This document shows, in pieces, positions 1-8,690 of a stretch of DNA of 64,000 nt. The notes beneath the pieces were generated by a model, which saw only the letters and a program-made list of their open reading frames with translations, searched no databases and was not told the origin of the DNA. The first letter of the stretch is position 1. Every line of letters starts with the position of its first letter. Origin of the DNA: Bifidobacterium asteroides. GTDB lineage: Bacteria; Actinomycetota; Actinomycetes; Actinomycetales; Bifidobacteriaceae. The stretch is from assembly GCF_009683175.1 (NCBI RefSeq), contig NZ_WKKW01000001.1, positions 909,653 to 973,652 of the forward strand. Reading direction: 5' to 3'. Made by a program: the position numbers and the translations under genes.

Positions 1-2
1 CG

Positions 3-470
3 GCTGACAATCATGGTCCCGCCCCAACCGTCTGGCTGCCCGCCGACCAACAGACCCATAGTTTCCGGCAGGTTCCGCCAGGCATCTACCGGGTCATGGC
101 AGCCTTCACCACCGAGGATGGCCGCGTCTCGCCCACCTCTTCCCAAGGCGATCCCTTGATCCTGGGGCATGCGCCCGGGCGTCCGGCCAAACCCGGGCTG
201 ACCTCTTCCGGTAAAACCATGCAGGCATCCTGGTCCCCCCCGAACGATGGCGGCCTCCCTCTACAGGCCTATCTGGTCACCATGCGCGAAATGGGCAGTG
301 GGCAGAATACGAGACTGCGATTGACTGCAAAACAGACCACCCTGACCCTCGATGATCTGGCACCCGGCAAGTACACGGTCAGCGTCAGCGCCATCAACGC
401 GGCAGGAGCCGGACCGGGATCCCCCGCCTCCCTTCCCTGCCTTATCGCCGAGGGCGACCATGAGTGCTGA
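3..470 (+). CDS. C-terminal part of a fibronectin type III-like protein (5' end outside window)
   Basis: The frame is open from the first bases of the window without a stop, so this is the 3' end of a longer gene. The visible 155 residues look like a beta-rich Fn3-type module: a segment with SWSPPNDGG about 75 residues from the end, then LDDLAPGKYTVSVSAINAAGAGPGSP, written here only as the typical Fn3 end pattern (L-x-x-L-x-P-G-x-Y-x-V-x-V-x-A-x-N). Fn3 modules of this kind often follow catalytic domains of secreted glycosidases in actinobacteria. The last 11 bases overlap the start of the sugar permease gene, so the two are probably cotranscribed, which would fit a glycosidase. The catalytic part is not visible, so no enzymatic function can be given. 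Confidence 0.75.
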   Translation, partial: ADNHGPAPTVWLPADQQTHSFRQVPPGIYRVMAAFTTEDGRVSPTSSQGDPLILGHAPGRPAKPGLTSSGKTMQASWSPPNDGGLPLQAYLVTMREMGSGQNTRLRLTAKQTTLTLDDLAPGKYTVSVSAINAAGAGPGSPASLPCLIAEGDHEC

Positions 471-1908
471 GTCCCTGCCCCGGTCCGCCATCCTGGGCTA
501 CGGACTGGGCGATGCCGCCAACAACGTCGGCTGGCAGATGACCAACCTCTTTCTGACCACCTACTACCTCTACTTGGGCATGGACCCCATGCTGGTGGCC
601 GACATCTTCCTGGGAGCCCACCTCTTCCAGGCCCTGGTCTACCTGGTCGCCGGAAGAATCACCGACGGACGCGACAAAGACCGGGAGGGCGGTCTGCGGC
701 GGCTGGTGGTCGTCTTCGGCCTGCCAATGATGATCTCCGTCACCCTGATGTACACCATTCCGGCGAGCGCCCCCATGCCGGTGCGCATCGGCTGGGCCAT
801 CGCCACCTATCTGCTTTATCAGCTCCTTGGAGCCTTGGGCGGCGTGCCCTACGGGGCCCTGCTGGGAGCTATGACCCGGGACCCCGATGACCGCCAGCGC
901 CTGGCGGCCTCCCGCACCTTCGGCGGAGCGGCGGCAGGGGTAATCCTGACCTTTACCCTGGCTCCGCGGGTCAACGACATGGACCCCTCCCGCCTCTTTC
1001 TTCCGGTGGTCGCCGCCTGCTGTCTGCTGGGCTCCCTGGGCTATCTGATCATGGCCCGGACCACCAGGGAGAGGTACCTGCCCCCGGCAGCCCCTCGCAC
1101 CTCCCTGAAAGAGGACCTGCGGCTCCTGGTCGACAATCGCCCCCTACTGGTGGTCTGTCTAGCCACCCTGTTCATGACCAACCCGGTGGCCTCGCTGGCC
1201 CCGATTGTCGCCAAGGAGGTGCTGACCGTCGGCAACCCTGGTCTGACCGGACGAATCACTTTCGCCCTGACCCTGGTGGGCGTCCTTGCCGGGGTGGTTG
1301 TAGCCCCCTGCTCGCCCTGGCTGGTGCAGCGTCTGGGCAAGCGAGGCACCTGGACCTTGGGCGGGCTGATGGTCATCGGATCCTCGCTGGCCTTCATCCT
1401 GGTCCGATCCGCCTGGCCTGCCGTCGCCTGCATAGCCTTGAACGGCATCGGAGTGCAGGTCATCACCCCCTGCATCTGGGCCATGCAGGCGGATTCGGTC
1501 CAGTACGAGCAGTGGCGGACCGGCAACGGAAACACTGCCGGAGCCTCCATGGCCGCCCTCAGCATCACCCGCCAGGTCGGAGCGGCCATCAATGGATGGG
1601 CGGGGCCGGCCATCCTGTCTTTCCTGGGTTACAGGCCGGGCATGAATGTTGCCCAAGATCCGGCCCTGGGCGCCAACATGCGGCTGGCTGTGGGCCTGGT
1701 ACCGGCTGCCATGTTCACCATCTCGGTCCTGCTGATCCGCTGCTATCCACTGACCGAGGAGGTCTTCGGACGCATCAGTGCCGACCTGCAGGCAGGCCGT
1801 CTACAATGCCAGTGCAGCCATATCAGGCAAGGAACGGAGCATCAGGCTTGTCCAGAAGATCCCCGGAGCCCGCACAGGGGCGGGAAAGGCACCGACGCGT
1901 GCGCATGA
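460..1908 (+). CDS. GPH/MFS-family sugar:cation symporter
   Basis: A 482-residue polytopic membrane protein with about twelve hydrophobic segments. The N-terminus (LGYGLGDAANNVGWQM) and the following cytoplasmic loop with GRITDGRDKD match the glycoside-pentoside-hexuronide symporter family (melibiose, lactose or glucuronide carriers), where an N-terminal D-x-x-N and a loop R-x-TDR motif are typical. It should import a sugar or glycoside with a cation. ATG at 460 is chosen over an upstream in-frame ATG because the family N-terminus begins there and it overlaps the stop of the preceding gene by 11 bases. The last 25 or so residues run into the start of the LacI gene and look non-conserved. The substrate cannot be told from sequence. 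Confidence 0.85.
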   Translation: MSAESLPRSAILGYGLGDAANNVGWQMTNLFLTTYYLYLGMDPMLVADIFLGAHLFQALVYLVAGRITDGRDKDREGGLRRLVVVFGLPMMISVTLMYTIPASAPMPVRIGWAIATYLLYQLLGALGGVPYGALLGAMTRDPDDRQRLAASRTFGGAAAGVILTFTLAPRVNDMDPSRLFLPVVAACCLLGSLGYLIMARTTRERYLPPAAPRTSLKEDLRLLVDNRPLLVVCLATLFMTNPVASLAPIVAKEVLTVGNPGLTGRITFALTLVGVLAGVVVAPCSPWLVQRLGKRGTWTLGGLMVIGSSLAFILVRSAWPAVACIALNGIGVQVITPCIWAMQADSVQYEQWRTGNGNTAGASMAALSITRQVGAAINGWAGPAILSFLGYRPGMNVAQDPALGANMRLAVGLVPAAMFTISVLLIRCYPLTEEVFGRISADLQAGRLQCQCSHIRQGTEHQACPEDPRSPHRGGKGTDACA

Positions 1909-2954
1909 TTGACGTGGCCGCAAGGGCCGGAGTGTCCCCGTCCACGGTCTCCCGCGCACTCAACAATCCCGGTCGGCTGAACTCGCAGACCGCCGACCAT
2001 ATCCGCTCCCTGGCCCGATCCATGGGATACCCCCTACCCGACCGTCCTCCCAGTAGGGATGCGACCGGTCCAGTCATGATCACCTTTCTGGTCCAGGACA
2101 CCTCCAACGGAATCTCCTCCCAGATCCTTGCCGGCGCTCAGGAGGCACTTCCTGAACAAGGTGCAGTCGGCATCATCGAAGCCGGAGCCGAGCTGGGGCG
2201 TACGGAAGACCTGTTGGAACAACTGGTCGGCCGTACCCACGGCATCATTCTGGCCACTGATCAGGTCCGAGCACCGACGGCCCGGCGTCTGGGACGACAC
2301 CTGCCTCTTGTGGTTCTCAACCGCCCCATGGAGGGTCTTCCCTCCGTCCTACCCGACGCCTCCACCGGCCTGGCCCAAGCCCTGGAACTGCTACGGCGGC
2401 AGGGACGACGGTCTATAGTCTACATAGCCAGCCGGGTGGGGGCCTGGTCCGACCGATCCCGCTGGGAGAGCCTGCAAGCACTCAGTCGGACTATGGGGCT
2501 GGAATGCCGACGAATGGGTCCAGTGAATCCTACTGTCCAAGGCGGCAGGCAGGCTGCCATCGCTCTGGAGCAGGAACCTCCCGATGCTGTGGTCGCCTAC
2601 AATGATCTGATCGCCGCCGGGGTCATTCTGGGACTGCAATCCAAAGGAATCACCGTGCCCGCCAGGGTCTGCGTCATCGGATTTGACAACACCATGGTCG
2701 CCCCTGTCGTCAAGCCGGCCGTAGCTACGATTCGCATACCCCGCAGAGCCATAGGACATGCCGCGGCTGATATTCTGCTGGGTCGGAAGCCCGAGACCAG
2801 GCAGTCCCGCCAACAGTCCACCCTGATTGCGCGGCTGCGCAAAGCCGGCATCCCGCCTGTTACCGAGGACCGCGGAGCCCTGACCCTGCCTACCTCGCTG
2901 ATCATCCGGGACAGTCTGGGCACCTTGACTTCAAGCGCACTCGAAGGGGTATAG
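1899..2954 (+). CDS. LacI-family transcriptional regulator
   Basis: The N-terminus carries the LacI helix-turn-helix and hinge (VRMIDVAARAGVSPSTVSRA), followed by a periplasmic-binding-protein-like effector domain with FLVQDTSNGISSQILAGAQ and, near the end, the DNA-hinge/dimer signature VCVIGFDNTMVAP. Length of about 351 residues is normal. GTG at 1899 is preferred because GGGAAAGG lies 9 bases upstream; ATG at 1905, which forms an ATGA overlap with the permease stop, and ATG at 1806 are alternatives. Translational coupling to the permease suggests that it controls the permease operon in response to the transported sugar. No clear operator palindrome is visible inside the window, because the operon promoter lies upstream of it. 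Confidence 0.88.
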   Translation: MRMIDVAARAGVSPSTVSRALNNPGRLNSQTADHIRSLARSMGYPLPDRPPSRDATGPVMITFLVQDTSNGISSQILAGAQEALPEQGAVGIIEAGAELGRTEDLLEQLVGRTHGIILATDQVRAPTARRLGRHLPLVVLNRPMEGLPSVLPDASTGLAQALELLRRQGRRSIVYIASRVGAWSDRSRWESLQALSRTMGLECRRMGPVNPTVQGGRQAAIALEQEPPDAVVAYNDLIAAGVILGLQSKGITVPARVCVIGFDNTMVAPVVKPAVATIRIPRRAIGHAAADILLGRKPETRQSRQQSTLIARLRKAGIPPVTEDRGALTLPTSLIIRDSLGTLTSSALEGV

Positions 2955-3004
2955 CTGAACCTGCCGGAATGACCCGGCCAAGATGATGGCAAGGAGACTA
3001 ACCC

Positions 3005-3757
3005 ATGGCAATCAAACAGACGGCGGGCCACGACCAGCTCGGTCGGTTCGCACCACAATTCGCCCACCTGAACGACGATGTGCTCTTCGGCCAGGTCTGG
3101 TCCCGCGAGGACGAACTTTCGGCTCGGGACCGCAGCATGATCACCTGCGCCGGTCTGATGAGCATGGGACTCTTCCCCCAGTTGAAGAGCCACATGGCCA
3201 TGGCCAAGGGCAATGGCGTCACCCGCACAGAAATGGTGGCGCTGATCACCCACCTGGCCTTCTACGCAGGCTGGCCCAAGGCATGGTCGGCCTTCGACCT
3301 GGCAAAGGAGGTCTACGGTGAGGGCCGGGACAGTGCTGCAACCCCATCCAAAGCCGGGACCGAGCCGGATTCAGGGCCCTATCCCTTGGGGGATTCGGCT
3401 GACGGTCCCAACTTCACCGGTCATGTCTGGCTGCACCGCCTGACCGATCCGGACGCGGAATGCTCAGCCAGCAATGTGACCTTCGCACCCGGATGCATCA
3501 ACCGTTGGCACACCCACCCGCATGGCCAACTGCTCATCGTCACCGCCGGGCTGGGGTGGGAGCAGGAGGAGGGCCGTCAGCCCCGCAGACTGGAACCCGG
3601 CGATGTGGTCTTCTGCCCGGCAGGCGTCAGACACTGGCACGGGGCCTCGGGCCGGTCATCCATGGCCCACATCGCCGTCACCCCGGCATCGAAGGGACAG
3701 TCCCCGGTCGAGTGGATGGAGTTCCCGAATCCTGACCAAGTAGCCGCTCTGGGATGA
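3005..3757 (+). CDS. Carboxymuconolactone decarboxylase-cupin fusion protein
   Basis: Residues 1-105 form an alpha-helical CMD/AhpD-like domain (CAGLMSMGLFPQLKSHM, then THLAFYAGWPKAWSAF). Residues 130-250 form a cupin barrel with the metal-binding pattern HTHPHGQ and, later, PGDVVFCPAGVRHWHG. The cupin histidines appear complete; the CMD half has a single Cys and not the CxxC of AhpD peroxidases. Such fusions are annotated as oxidoreductase or decarboxylase-like proteins of uncertain substrate, and the CMD part suggests a role in small-molecule or redox chemistry. ATG 3005 follows AAGGAG at proper spacing. It lies 50 bases after the LacI gene on the same strand and might share its regulation, but a sugar role is not evident. 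Confidence 0.8.
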   Translation: MAIKQTAGHDQLGRFAPQFAHLNDDVLFGQVWSREDELSARDRSMITCAGLMSMGLFPQLKSHMAMAKGNGVTRTEMVALITHLAFYAGWPKAWSAFDLAKEVYGEGRDSAATPSKAGTEPDSGPYPLGDSADGPNFTGHVWLHRLTDPDAECSASNVTFAPGCINRWHTHPHGQLLIVTAGLGWEQEEGRQPRRLEPGDVVFCPAGVRHWHGASGRSSMAHIAVTPASKGQSPVEWMEFPNPDQVAALG

Positions 3758-3859
3758 CTCACACGGCCGATCCGCCCGGCCTGAACGATAAAGGTAGAGC
3801 GTTTCTTCGCCCTGCAGATATTGAGGCCGACCGACATCTGACCGGTTCCCGCCTGCCTT

Positions 3860-3865
3860 TACACT
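3860..3865 (+). promoter_or_regulatory. Putative -10 box of a leaderless rlmB transcript
   Basis: TACACT ends exactly 6 bases before the ATG of rlmB. With the usual -10 to +1 distance, transcription would start at the A of the start codon. No Shine-Dalgarno sequence precedes the ATG, which supports leaderless translation. No clear -35 box is seen. Confidence 0.5.
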
Positions 3866-3871
3866 GAAGAC

Positions 3872-4864
3872 ATGGCTAACAAGAAAGGCCCGACCAAGGG
3901 TTCGGGCGGCAAGCACCGCAACAAACTGCGCGGCAGAGGGCCCACGCCCAAGGCCGAGGATCGCGTCTACCACAAGGCCTACAAGGCCCGGCAGGCGGCC
4001 CAGCGCAGGCAGACGGCCGACCCACGCCTGGCGGCCCGCCGCCGGGCCGACCGGTTCACTTCCGATTCCGACGACCTGGTCATCGGCCGCAACGCCGTCC
4101 TGGAAGCCCTGCGCGTAGGAGTCCCGGCCAGCCAGCTCTATCTGGCCGCCCGGATGGAACACGACGACAGGACCAGGGAAATCGTAAGGCTGGCCGGACA
4201 GGAAGGGCTCAACCTGCTGGAAGCCGACCGCCTGGAGATGAACCGCATCGCCCGGTCCAGCAACCACCAGGGCGTGGTCCTCAAGGTACAGCCCTACCAG
4301 TACGCCTCCCTGCAGAGCCTGGTCGATAGGGCCGAGAAGCACGCGGCCGCCCTGGAAGGGGCCGACCAGGCGACCAAGGTTGCCGCCCGCCCGCTGTTCA
4401 TCGCCCTGGATGGGGTCACCGACCCGCAGAATCTCGGGGCAGTGATCCGTTCAGCAGCGGCCTTCGGGGCCTCTGGTGTAATTCTGCCCGAGCGACGCAG
4501 CGCCTCGGTGACAGCCGCAGCCTGGAAGGTCTCCGCCGGAGCCGCCGCCCATCTGCGCGTGGCCCGCGTGGTCAATCTGACCAAAGCCATCCAAGGGCTC
4601 AAGGAACGCGGTTACTACGCGGTTGGCCTGGACGGCGCAGGCACCACCACAGTAGGCGAGACAGGCTTCGAGACCGATCCGCTGGTGGTGGTCCTGGGCT
4701 CCGAAGACAAGGGGCTGAGCCGCCTGGTCCGCGAGAACTGCGATGCCCTGGCCTCCATCCCCATCTCCAGCTCGGTGGAATCCCTGAACGCCTCGGTGGC
4801 AGCTGGCATCAGCCTCTACGCCGTAGCCATGGCACGCCGACGGTCCGCCAGCCAGGCCAAATAG
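3872..4864 (+). CDS. rlmB: 23S rRNA (guanosine-2'-O-)-methyltransferase RlmB (TrmH/SpoU family)
   Basis: It probably methylates the ribose of a 23S rRNA guanosine using S-adenosylmethionine. Residues 1-70 are a basic tail (NKKGPTKGSGGKHRN). Next come a substrate-binding domain (VIGRNAVLEALR, residues 70-145) and a SPOUT knotted domain with motif 1 NLGAVIRSAAAFGA, motif 2 VVLGSEDKGLS and motif 3 IPISSSVESLNASVAAGI. All three SpoU motifs are intact and the 330-residue length fits actinobacterial members, which carry the basic extension. There is no Shine-Dalgarno; a -10 box sits 6 bases upstream. Transcription is convergent with the DUF4032 gene, with an inverted repeat between them. Confidence 0.9.
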   Translation: MANKKGPTKGSGGKHRNKLRGRGPTPKAEDRVYHKAYKARQAAQRRQTADPRLAARRRADRFTSDSDDLVIGRNAVLEALRVGVPASQLYLAARMEHDDRTREIVRLAGQEGLNLLEADRLEMNRIARSSNHQGVVLKVQPYQYASLQSLVDRAEKHAAALEGADQATKVAARPLFIALDGVTDPQNLGAVIRSAAAFGASGVILPERRSASVTAAAWKVSAGAAAHLRVARVVNLTKAIQGLKERGYYAVGLDGAGTTTVGETGFETDPLVVVLGSEDKGLSRLVRENCDALASIPISSSVESLNASVAAGISLYAVAMARRRSASQAK

Positions 4865-4907
4865 CCCACCAGTCAGATACCGGTAATCTGAAGACAGGCA
4901 AGCCAAA

Positions 4908-4955
4908 CGGCAAGAGTCTGCCCGCAGCATCCAGCATGCAGACAGACCCTTGCCG
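4908..4955. terminator. Hairpin between convergent rlmB and DUF4032 genes
   Basis: CGGCAAG (4908-4914) pairs with CTTGCCG (4949-4955), and an inner GTCTG (4916-4920) pairs with CAGAC (4939-4943). A smaller stem, CAGAT/ATCTG, lies at 4874-4890. Neither has a long T tract, so this is at best a bidirectional or factor-assisted terminator. Confidence 0.45.
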
Positions 4956-4969
4956 CACGAACCAATCAG

Positions 4970-6619
4970 TCAGCTGGAGGCCCAGACCGCGTCATCCTGG
5001 TCGTCCTGGTCGGCAGCCGCATCCAGGCTGCCAGGGGCGTAGACCGACCTCAGCGAGCTTCGGCCTCCATTCGCATCCTCAAAGGCTGGCTGTGACTGCA
5101 CCTCTTCGCTAGCCCGGTCATGATCCGTCTGGGTTCCCGCTCCGGTCTGGTCTTCAGCATTGGTTTGGCAAGCCACCCTATCATGGCCATTGGCGTCCTT
5201 GTCGGTCCGATCACTGGTGACTTGCTCACCCTGACCGGCCTGGGCATGGGCGCCTTGCCAGTTCATTTCGTCATCGACCACACCGGCATCGGCCTCTTCG
5301 TTGATGGTCTTCATGTCCTCGGAGTCCAGCCGGTACTCGGGCAGCGATTCGCTGATGTAGCTCTGCACGGCCTCGGCCATGGGCACATCGTGACCGGCCT
5401 TCTCGGCCATCAGCCAGCGGTGGGTCAGCACCTCATGGAAGAACTGGGCCGGTTCGATCTGCGAGCGGTATTCCGGCGGGATCATGCGTACGGTGGGCTC
5501 GAAGACCTCCCGCATCCAGTCGGTGGCCACAATCTCCAGATCCTCGCCCTGCCGCCAGGTGGATGCCCGGTAGGCATCCAGATCGTTGAGCAGCCGCCGG
5601 GCCTGATTCTCCTGCACATCCAGACCTGTCAGCCGCAACAGCTTGCGGGAGGCGTAGCCGGCATCGACAACCCTGGGGCGCACCAGCACCCGGTTGCCGT
5701 CCTCCTCGGTCTTCATCTCCAGCTCGTCCACGTCGAATCCCAGATCGTTGAGCCGGTTGACGCGGCGCTCGATCTTCCACATCTCATCCGGGTCGAAGCT
5801 GTCCACGTCCGTCAGGGCGCTCCAGAGGGAGTGATAGCGGTCCACCAGCCGGTTGCCCACGCCGACCTCGTCCACCTCGCCGGCCAGCAGGTTGCCGGAA
5901 TCCAGATCCATGAGCTCGCCGATGATGTTGGTCCTGGCCAGGTCGATGTCATACTCGCGCTGGCCATCGGTCAGGCTGGGATGCAGGTCACCGGTCTCGG
6001 CATCGACCAGGAAGGCCGAGAAGGCATCGGCATCACGCAGGAAGAGCACGTTGGATAGGGAGACATCTCCCCAGTAGAAGCCGGCCAGATGGAGCCGCAC
6101 CAGAAGGACCGCCAGGGCATCGATCAGACGTTCGGCCGTATCCGGACGCAGATTGCGGGCGAAGAGGGCACGGTAGGGCAGTGAGAACTTCAGGTGCTGG
6201 GTGACCAGCATGGCCTCAAGAGGCTCGCCCTCGCGGGTGTGCCGACCAGTGACCACGGCGATGGGGTTGACCGTGGGCAGCTCCAGTTTTTGCAGCTTGC
6301 GCAGGAGCTCGTACTCACGCTCGGCAACCCGCTGGGTTATCTCCTTCATGGCATAGACATCGTCGCCCACGTGGACGAAGCGCACCACGTGCCGGGAGAT
6401 GCCCCTGGGCAGGTTGGCCAGCAGATCCTTGGGCCAGGTGGCCAGTGGCCGCTCCCAGGGCAGGGTAAACATCCTGGGGTTGGAACTGGTGGCCGTGATG
6501 TGCAGGGCAGCCGGTTCCTGCTCGGAGGAGGGGTCGGCTGTGGTCTTTATCGAGGTGGCTTTCATGGCGCGAGGGTCCAGAGAGGAGGCCGTCGCCCGGT
6601 TGATGTTCACGCTAGTCAT
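4970..6619 (-). CDS. DUF4032 protein with kinase-like fold
   Basis: A 549-residue protein of the actinobacterial DUF4032 group, often annotated as a lipopolysaccharide-kinase-like protein. Residues 85-230 read like a degenerate kinase: DDVYAMKEITQRVAEREYELL could supply the ATP-binding Lys and the helix-C Glu, FYWGDVSLSNVLF resembles the catalytic-loop D-x-x-x-x-N, and AFLVDAETG resembles the metal-binding D-x-E/G. The C-terminal 100 residues are acidic and rich in D, E, T and Q, probably disordered. The function is not established; phosphotransfer is an inference. It stands alone between a convergent rlmB and the sugar ATPase, with a terminator hairpin upstream of it. Confidence 0.75.
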   Translation of the reverse strand: MTSVNINRATASSLDPRAMKATSIKTTADPSSEQEPAALHITATSSNPRMFTLPWERPLATWPKDLLANLPRGISRHVVRFVHVGDDVYAMKEITQRVAEREYELLRKLQKLELPTVNPIAVVTGRHTREGEPLEAMLVTQHLKFSLPYRALFARNLRPDTAERLIDALAVLLVRLHLAGFYWGDVSLSNVLFLRDADAFSAFLVDAETGDLHPSLTDGQREYDIDLARTNIIGELMDLDSGNLLAGEVDEVGVGNRLVDRYHSLWSALTDVDSFDPDEMWKIERRVNRLNDLGFDVDELEMKTEEDGNRVLVRPRVVDAGYASRKLLRLTGLDVQENQARRLLNDLDAYRASTWRQGEDLEIVATDWMREVFEPTVRMIPPEYRSQIEPAQFFHEVLTHRWLMAEKAGHDVPMAEAVQSYISESLPEYRLDSEDMKTINEEADAGVVDDEMNWQGAHAQAGQGEQVTSDRTDKDANGHDRVACQTNAEDQTGAGTQTDHDRASEEVQSQPAFEDANGGRSSLRSVYAPGSLDAAADQDDQDDAVWASS

Positions 6620-6658
6620 GCTTCATCCATCCCATCGCCGCCCATCCTATACGGGAAG

Positions 6659-6687
6659 AGCCCCGCACGGATGCGCCGCGCGGGGCT
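6659..6687 (-). terminator. GC-rich hairpin downstream of the sugar ABC ATPase gene
   Basis: AGCCCCGC (6659-6666) pairs with GCGGGGCT (6680-6687) around a 13-base loop, about 105 bases beyond the stop of the minus-strand ATPase gene. There is little T tract. It also lies in the upstream region of the DUF4032 gene, so it may insulate that gene from read-through. Confidence 0.5.
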
Positions 6688-6790
6688 CCTGGTCACCCGG
6701 TCAACAAGGAAAGGAGATGATATCAATGATCGATATGGGCCCTGCGGCTCGGCGGGAAACCGTGGCCGAACCACAGGGTCACAGGAATAC

Positions 6791-7918
6791 TCAGTTCAGC
6801 CGCAGCTCACTGGCCGGGGAGAACAGATGCATCTTTTCAGGATCGATGTGGATCTTGACCACGTCACCCACCTTGGGCAGGTCGCGCGGGTTGACACGGA
6901 TGGTGGTCAGCTTGTTCTGGTCGGACATGACGATGGCCTGCTCAGCCGCGCTGTTGTCGGTCAGAATGTTGCCGTAGATGTAGCCATCGGAGCCCAGATC
7001 CTCCACGTTGGCCACCTTCAGGGAGAAGGCATCCGGCTCGTCGGCACCGGCCAGAGAAGCATTCTCGGGACGGAAGCCCACGACGATCTTGCCCTGGTCC
7101 TCGGGGGTCAGCTTGTCGACGGCCTCGCGCGGCAGGCTGATGGTGTCCTCGCCAATCTTGGCCTGGCCGTTGACCACGGGGTGAATGTTGATGTTCATGG
7201 AGGGCGAGCCGATGAAGCCGGCCACGAACACGTTCTCGGGCCGGTCGTAAAGCTCGGTGGGCGCACCCACCTGCTGCAGGACACCCAGCTTGATGACGGC
7301 GATCCTGTCGCCCATGGTCAGAGCCTCGGTCTGATCGTGGGTCACGTACAGGGTGGTGACGTTCAGCTGACGCTGCAGAGCAGCAATCTGCGTACGCGTC
7401 TGGACACGCAGCTTGGCGTCCAGGTTGGACAGAGGCTCATCCATCAGGAAGACCTTGGGCTGACGCACAATAGCGCGGCCCATTGCCACACGCTGACGCT
7501 GACCACCGGACAGAGCCTTGGGCTTGCGGTCCAGGTACTCGGTCAGATCCAGCACCTCAGCGGCCTTTTCCACCCGCTGGCGAATCTGATCCTTGGGGGT
7601 GCCGGCGATCTTCAGGGCGAAGCCCATGTTGTCGGCAACGGTCATGTGGGGGTAAAGGGCGTAGTTCTGGAAGACCATGGCGATGTCGCGGTCCTTGGGC
7701 TGCATGGTCGTCACATCCTTGTCGCCAATCATGATGCGGCCCTTGTTGACCTCCTCCAGGCCGGCCAACATGCGCAGGGTGGTGGACTTTCCGCAGCCGG
7801 AAGGCCCTACCAGAACAAGGAATTCACCGTCTTTGATGTCCAGACTGAGGTCACTGACCGAGGGCTCATCGTTGCCCGGGTAGATACGAGTGACGTGGTC
7901 GAATACCACTTCTGCCAT
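6791..7918 (-). CDS. Sugar ABC transporter ATP-binding protein (MsmK/UgpC type)
   Basis: It hydrolyses ATP to power carbohydrate uptake as the cytoplasmic ATPase of a CUT1-type importer. Residues 1-235 hold the nucleotide-binding domain: Walker [11 protein letters not shown]-loop [11 protein letters not shown], signature [14 protein letters not shown], Walker [13 protein letters not shown] and H-loop VTHDQTEA. Residues 240-375 are the MalK-type regulatory TOBE/OB domain ([11 protein letters not shown]). The 375-residue length is normal. No permease or binding-protein gene is adjacent, so it is an orphan and by analogy with MsmK may serve several sugar importers encoded elsewhere. ATG at 7918 has AAAGGATG upstream. 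Confidence 0.92.
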   Translation of the reverse strand: MAEVVFDHVTRIYPGNDEPSVSDLSLDIKDGEFLVLVGPSGCGKSTTLRMLAGLEEVNKGRIMIGDKDVTTMQPKDRDIAMVFQNYALYPHMTVADNMGFALKIAGTPKDQIRQRVEKAAEVLDLTEYLDRKPKALSGGQRQRVAMGRAIVRQPKVFLMDEPLSNLDAKLRVQTRTQIAALQRQLNVTTLYVTHDQTEALTMGDRIAVIKLGVLQQVGAPTELYDRPENVFVAGFIGSPSMNINIHPVVNGQAKIGEDTISLPREAVDKLTPEDQGKIVVGFRPENASLAGADEPDAFSLKVANVEDLGSDGYIYGNILTDNSAAEQAIVMSDQNKLTTIRVNPRDLPKVGDVVKIHIDPEKMHLFSPASELRLN

Positions 7919-8120
7919 TGTTCATCCTTTCATCGGCAGGTACGTGCCGAACGATCCGTAGTGAAGGGTTGATTTTCACTGTGGTTTCCGTCCCGGGGTC
8001 AACACCGACATCGGCATGGCCATGCGACGGTTTTCTATTTTGTGGTTAAGAGAAACTCTCCCTTGAGCCAGTGTCCACTATACACCAGGGTCTGAATTCG
8101 ACGTGCGAACCCTTGCCGAC

Positions 8121-8519
8121 TCAGTCCTTGGGCTTGTCGGAATCTTCGGCATCGCGCTCAAAGACCGTCCTGGCCACGTTGATCGCGTTGATGACCCTGG
8201 GGAATCCCACGTAGGGAGCACATTGGAGTATGGCTTCGACCACGGCCTGCTTGCTCAGCCCCACATTCAGGGCTCCCTGGATGTGAACGGCCAGCTGTGG
8301 AGCCGTGTCTCCCTGCGTCACCAGACTGCCTATGGTGACCAACTCGCGCTGCTGAAGATCGAGTCCTTTCCGGGTGTATATGTCGCCAAAGGCGAATTCG
8401 ACAATCCAGCGACCCAGGTCCGGCGCTATGTCCTGAAGGGAGTCGATGACAGCCTGGCCTCCCTTGCCGTCAATAGCTGCCAAGGCCTCGGATCCCTTTT
8501 CAAAGCGCGAAGCTTCCAT
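8121..8519 (-). CDS. Carboxymuconolactone decarboxylase family protein
   Basis: 132 residues, the size of a single CMD domain, all-helical, with the family pattern LDLQQRELVTIGSLVTQGDTAPQLAVHIQGALNVG and EAILQCAPYVGFPRVINA. There is no AhpD-like CxxC, so it is of the gamma-carboxymuconolactone decarboxylase type; the real substrate in a sugar-fermenting bacterium is unknown. It is a stand-alone gene, divergent from the Ser/Thr kinase downstream. AGAAGGGG precedes the ATG. It is a distant relative of the CMD half of the fusion protein at 3005-3757. Confidence 0.82.
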   Translation of the reverse strand: MEASRFEKGSEALAAIDGKGGQAVIDSLQDIAPDLGRWIVEFAFGDIYTRKGLDLQQRELVTIGSLVTQGDTAPQLAVHIQGALNVGLSKQAVVEAILQCAPYVGFPRVINAINVARTVFERDAEDSDKPKD

Positions 8520-8678
8520 GAAGCCCCTTCTTTCTGTTGTTTTGCATATTGCCCAGCCGAGAATACTGTATCAGCGCCTGTTTACGGATTATGCCGTCGA
8601 CTGTCTAGCCATTTGCGGCGATCTCGGACGCGGCGAAACAGCAGGAACCGCAATCAGGTGCTTTTCAACCAGTCGGGG

Positions 8679-8684
8679 CACAAT
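8679..8684 (+). promoter_or_regulatory. Putative degenerate -10 box of a leaderless kinase transcript
   Basis: CACAAT ends 6 bases before the ATG at 8691. It keeps A2 and T6 of the TAnnnT consensus but lacks T1. The 6-base GGAGAT spacer contains a purine run too close to the ATG to act as a normal Shine-Dalgarno. Confidence 0.35.
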
Positions 8685-8690
8685 GGAGAT

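Noticed and set aside
6194..7972. A long plus-strand open frame of 592 codons
   Set aside because: It runs antisense to the DUF4032 and sugar ATPase genes, both of which show clear family motifs; its translation is low-complexity, as expected from the complement of GC-rich coding DNA.
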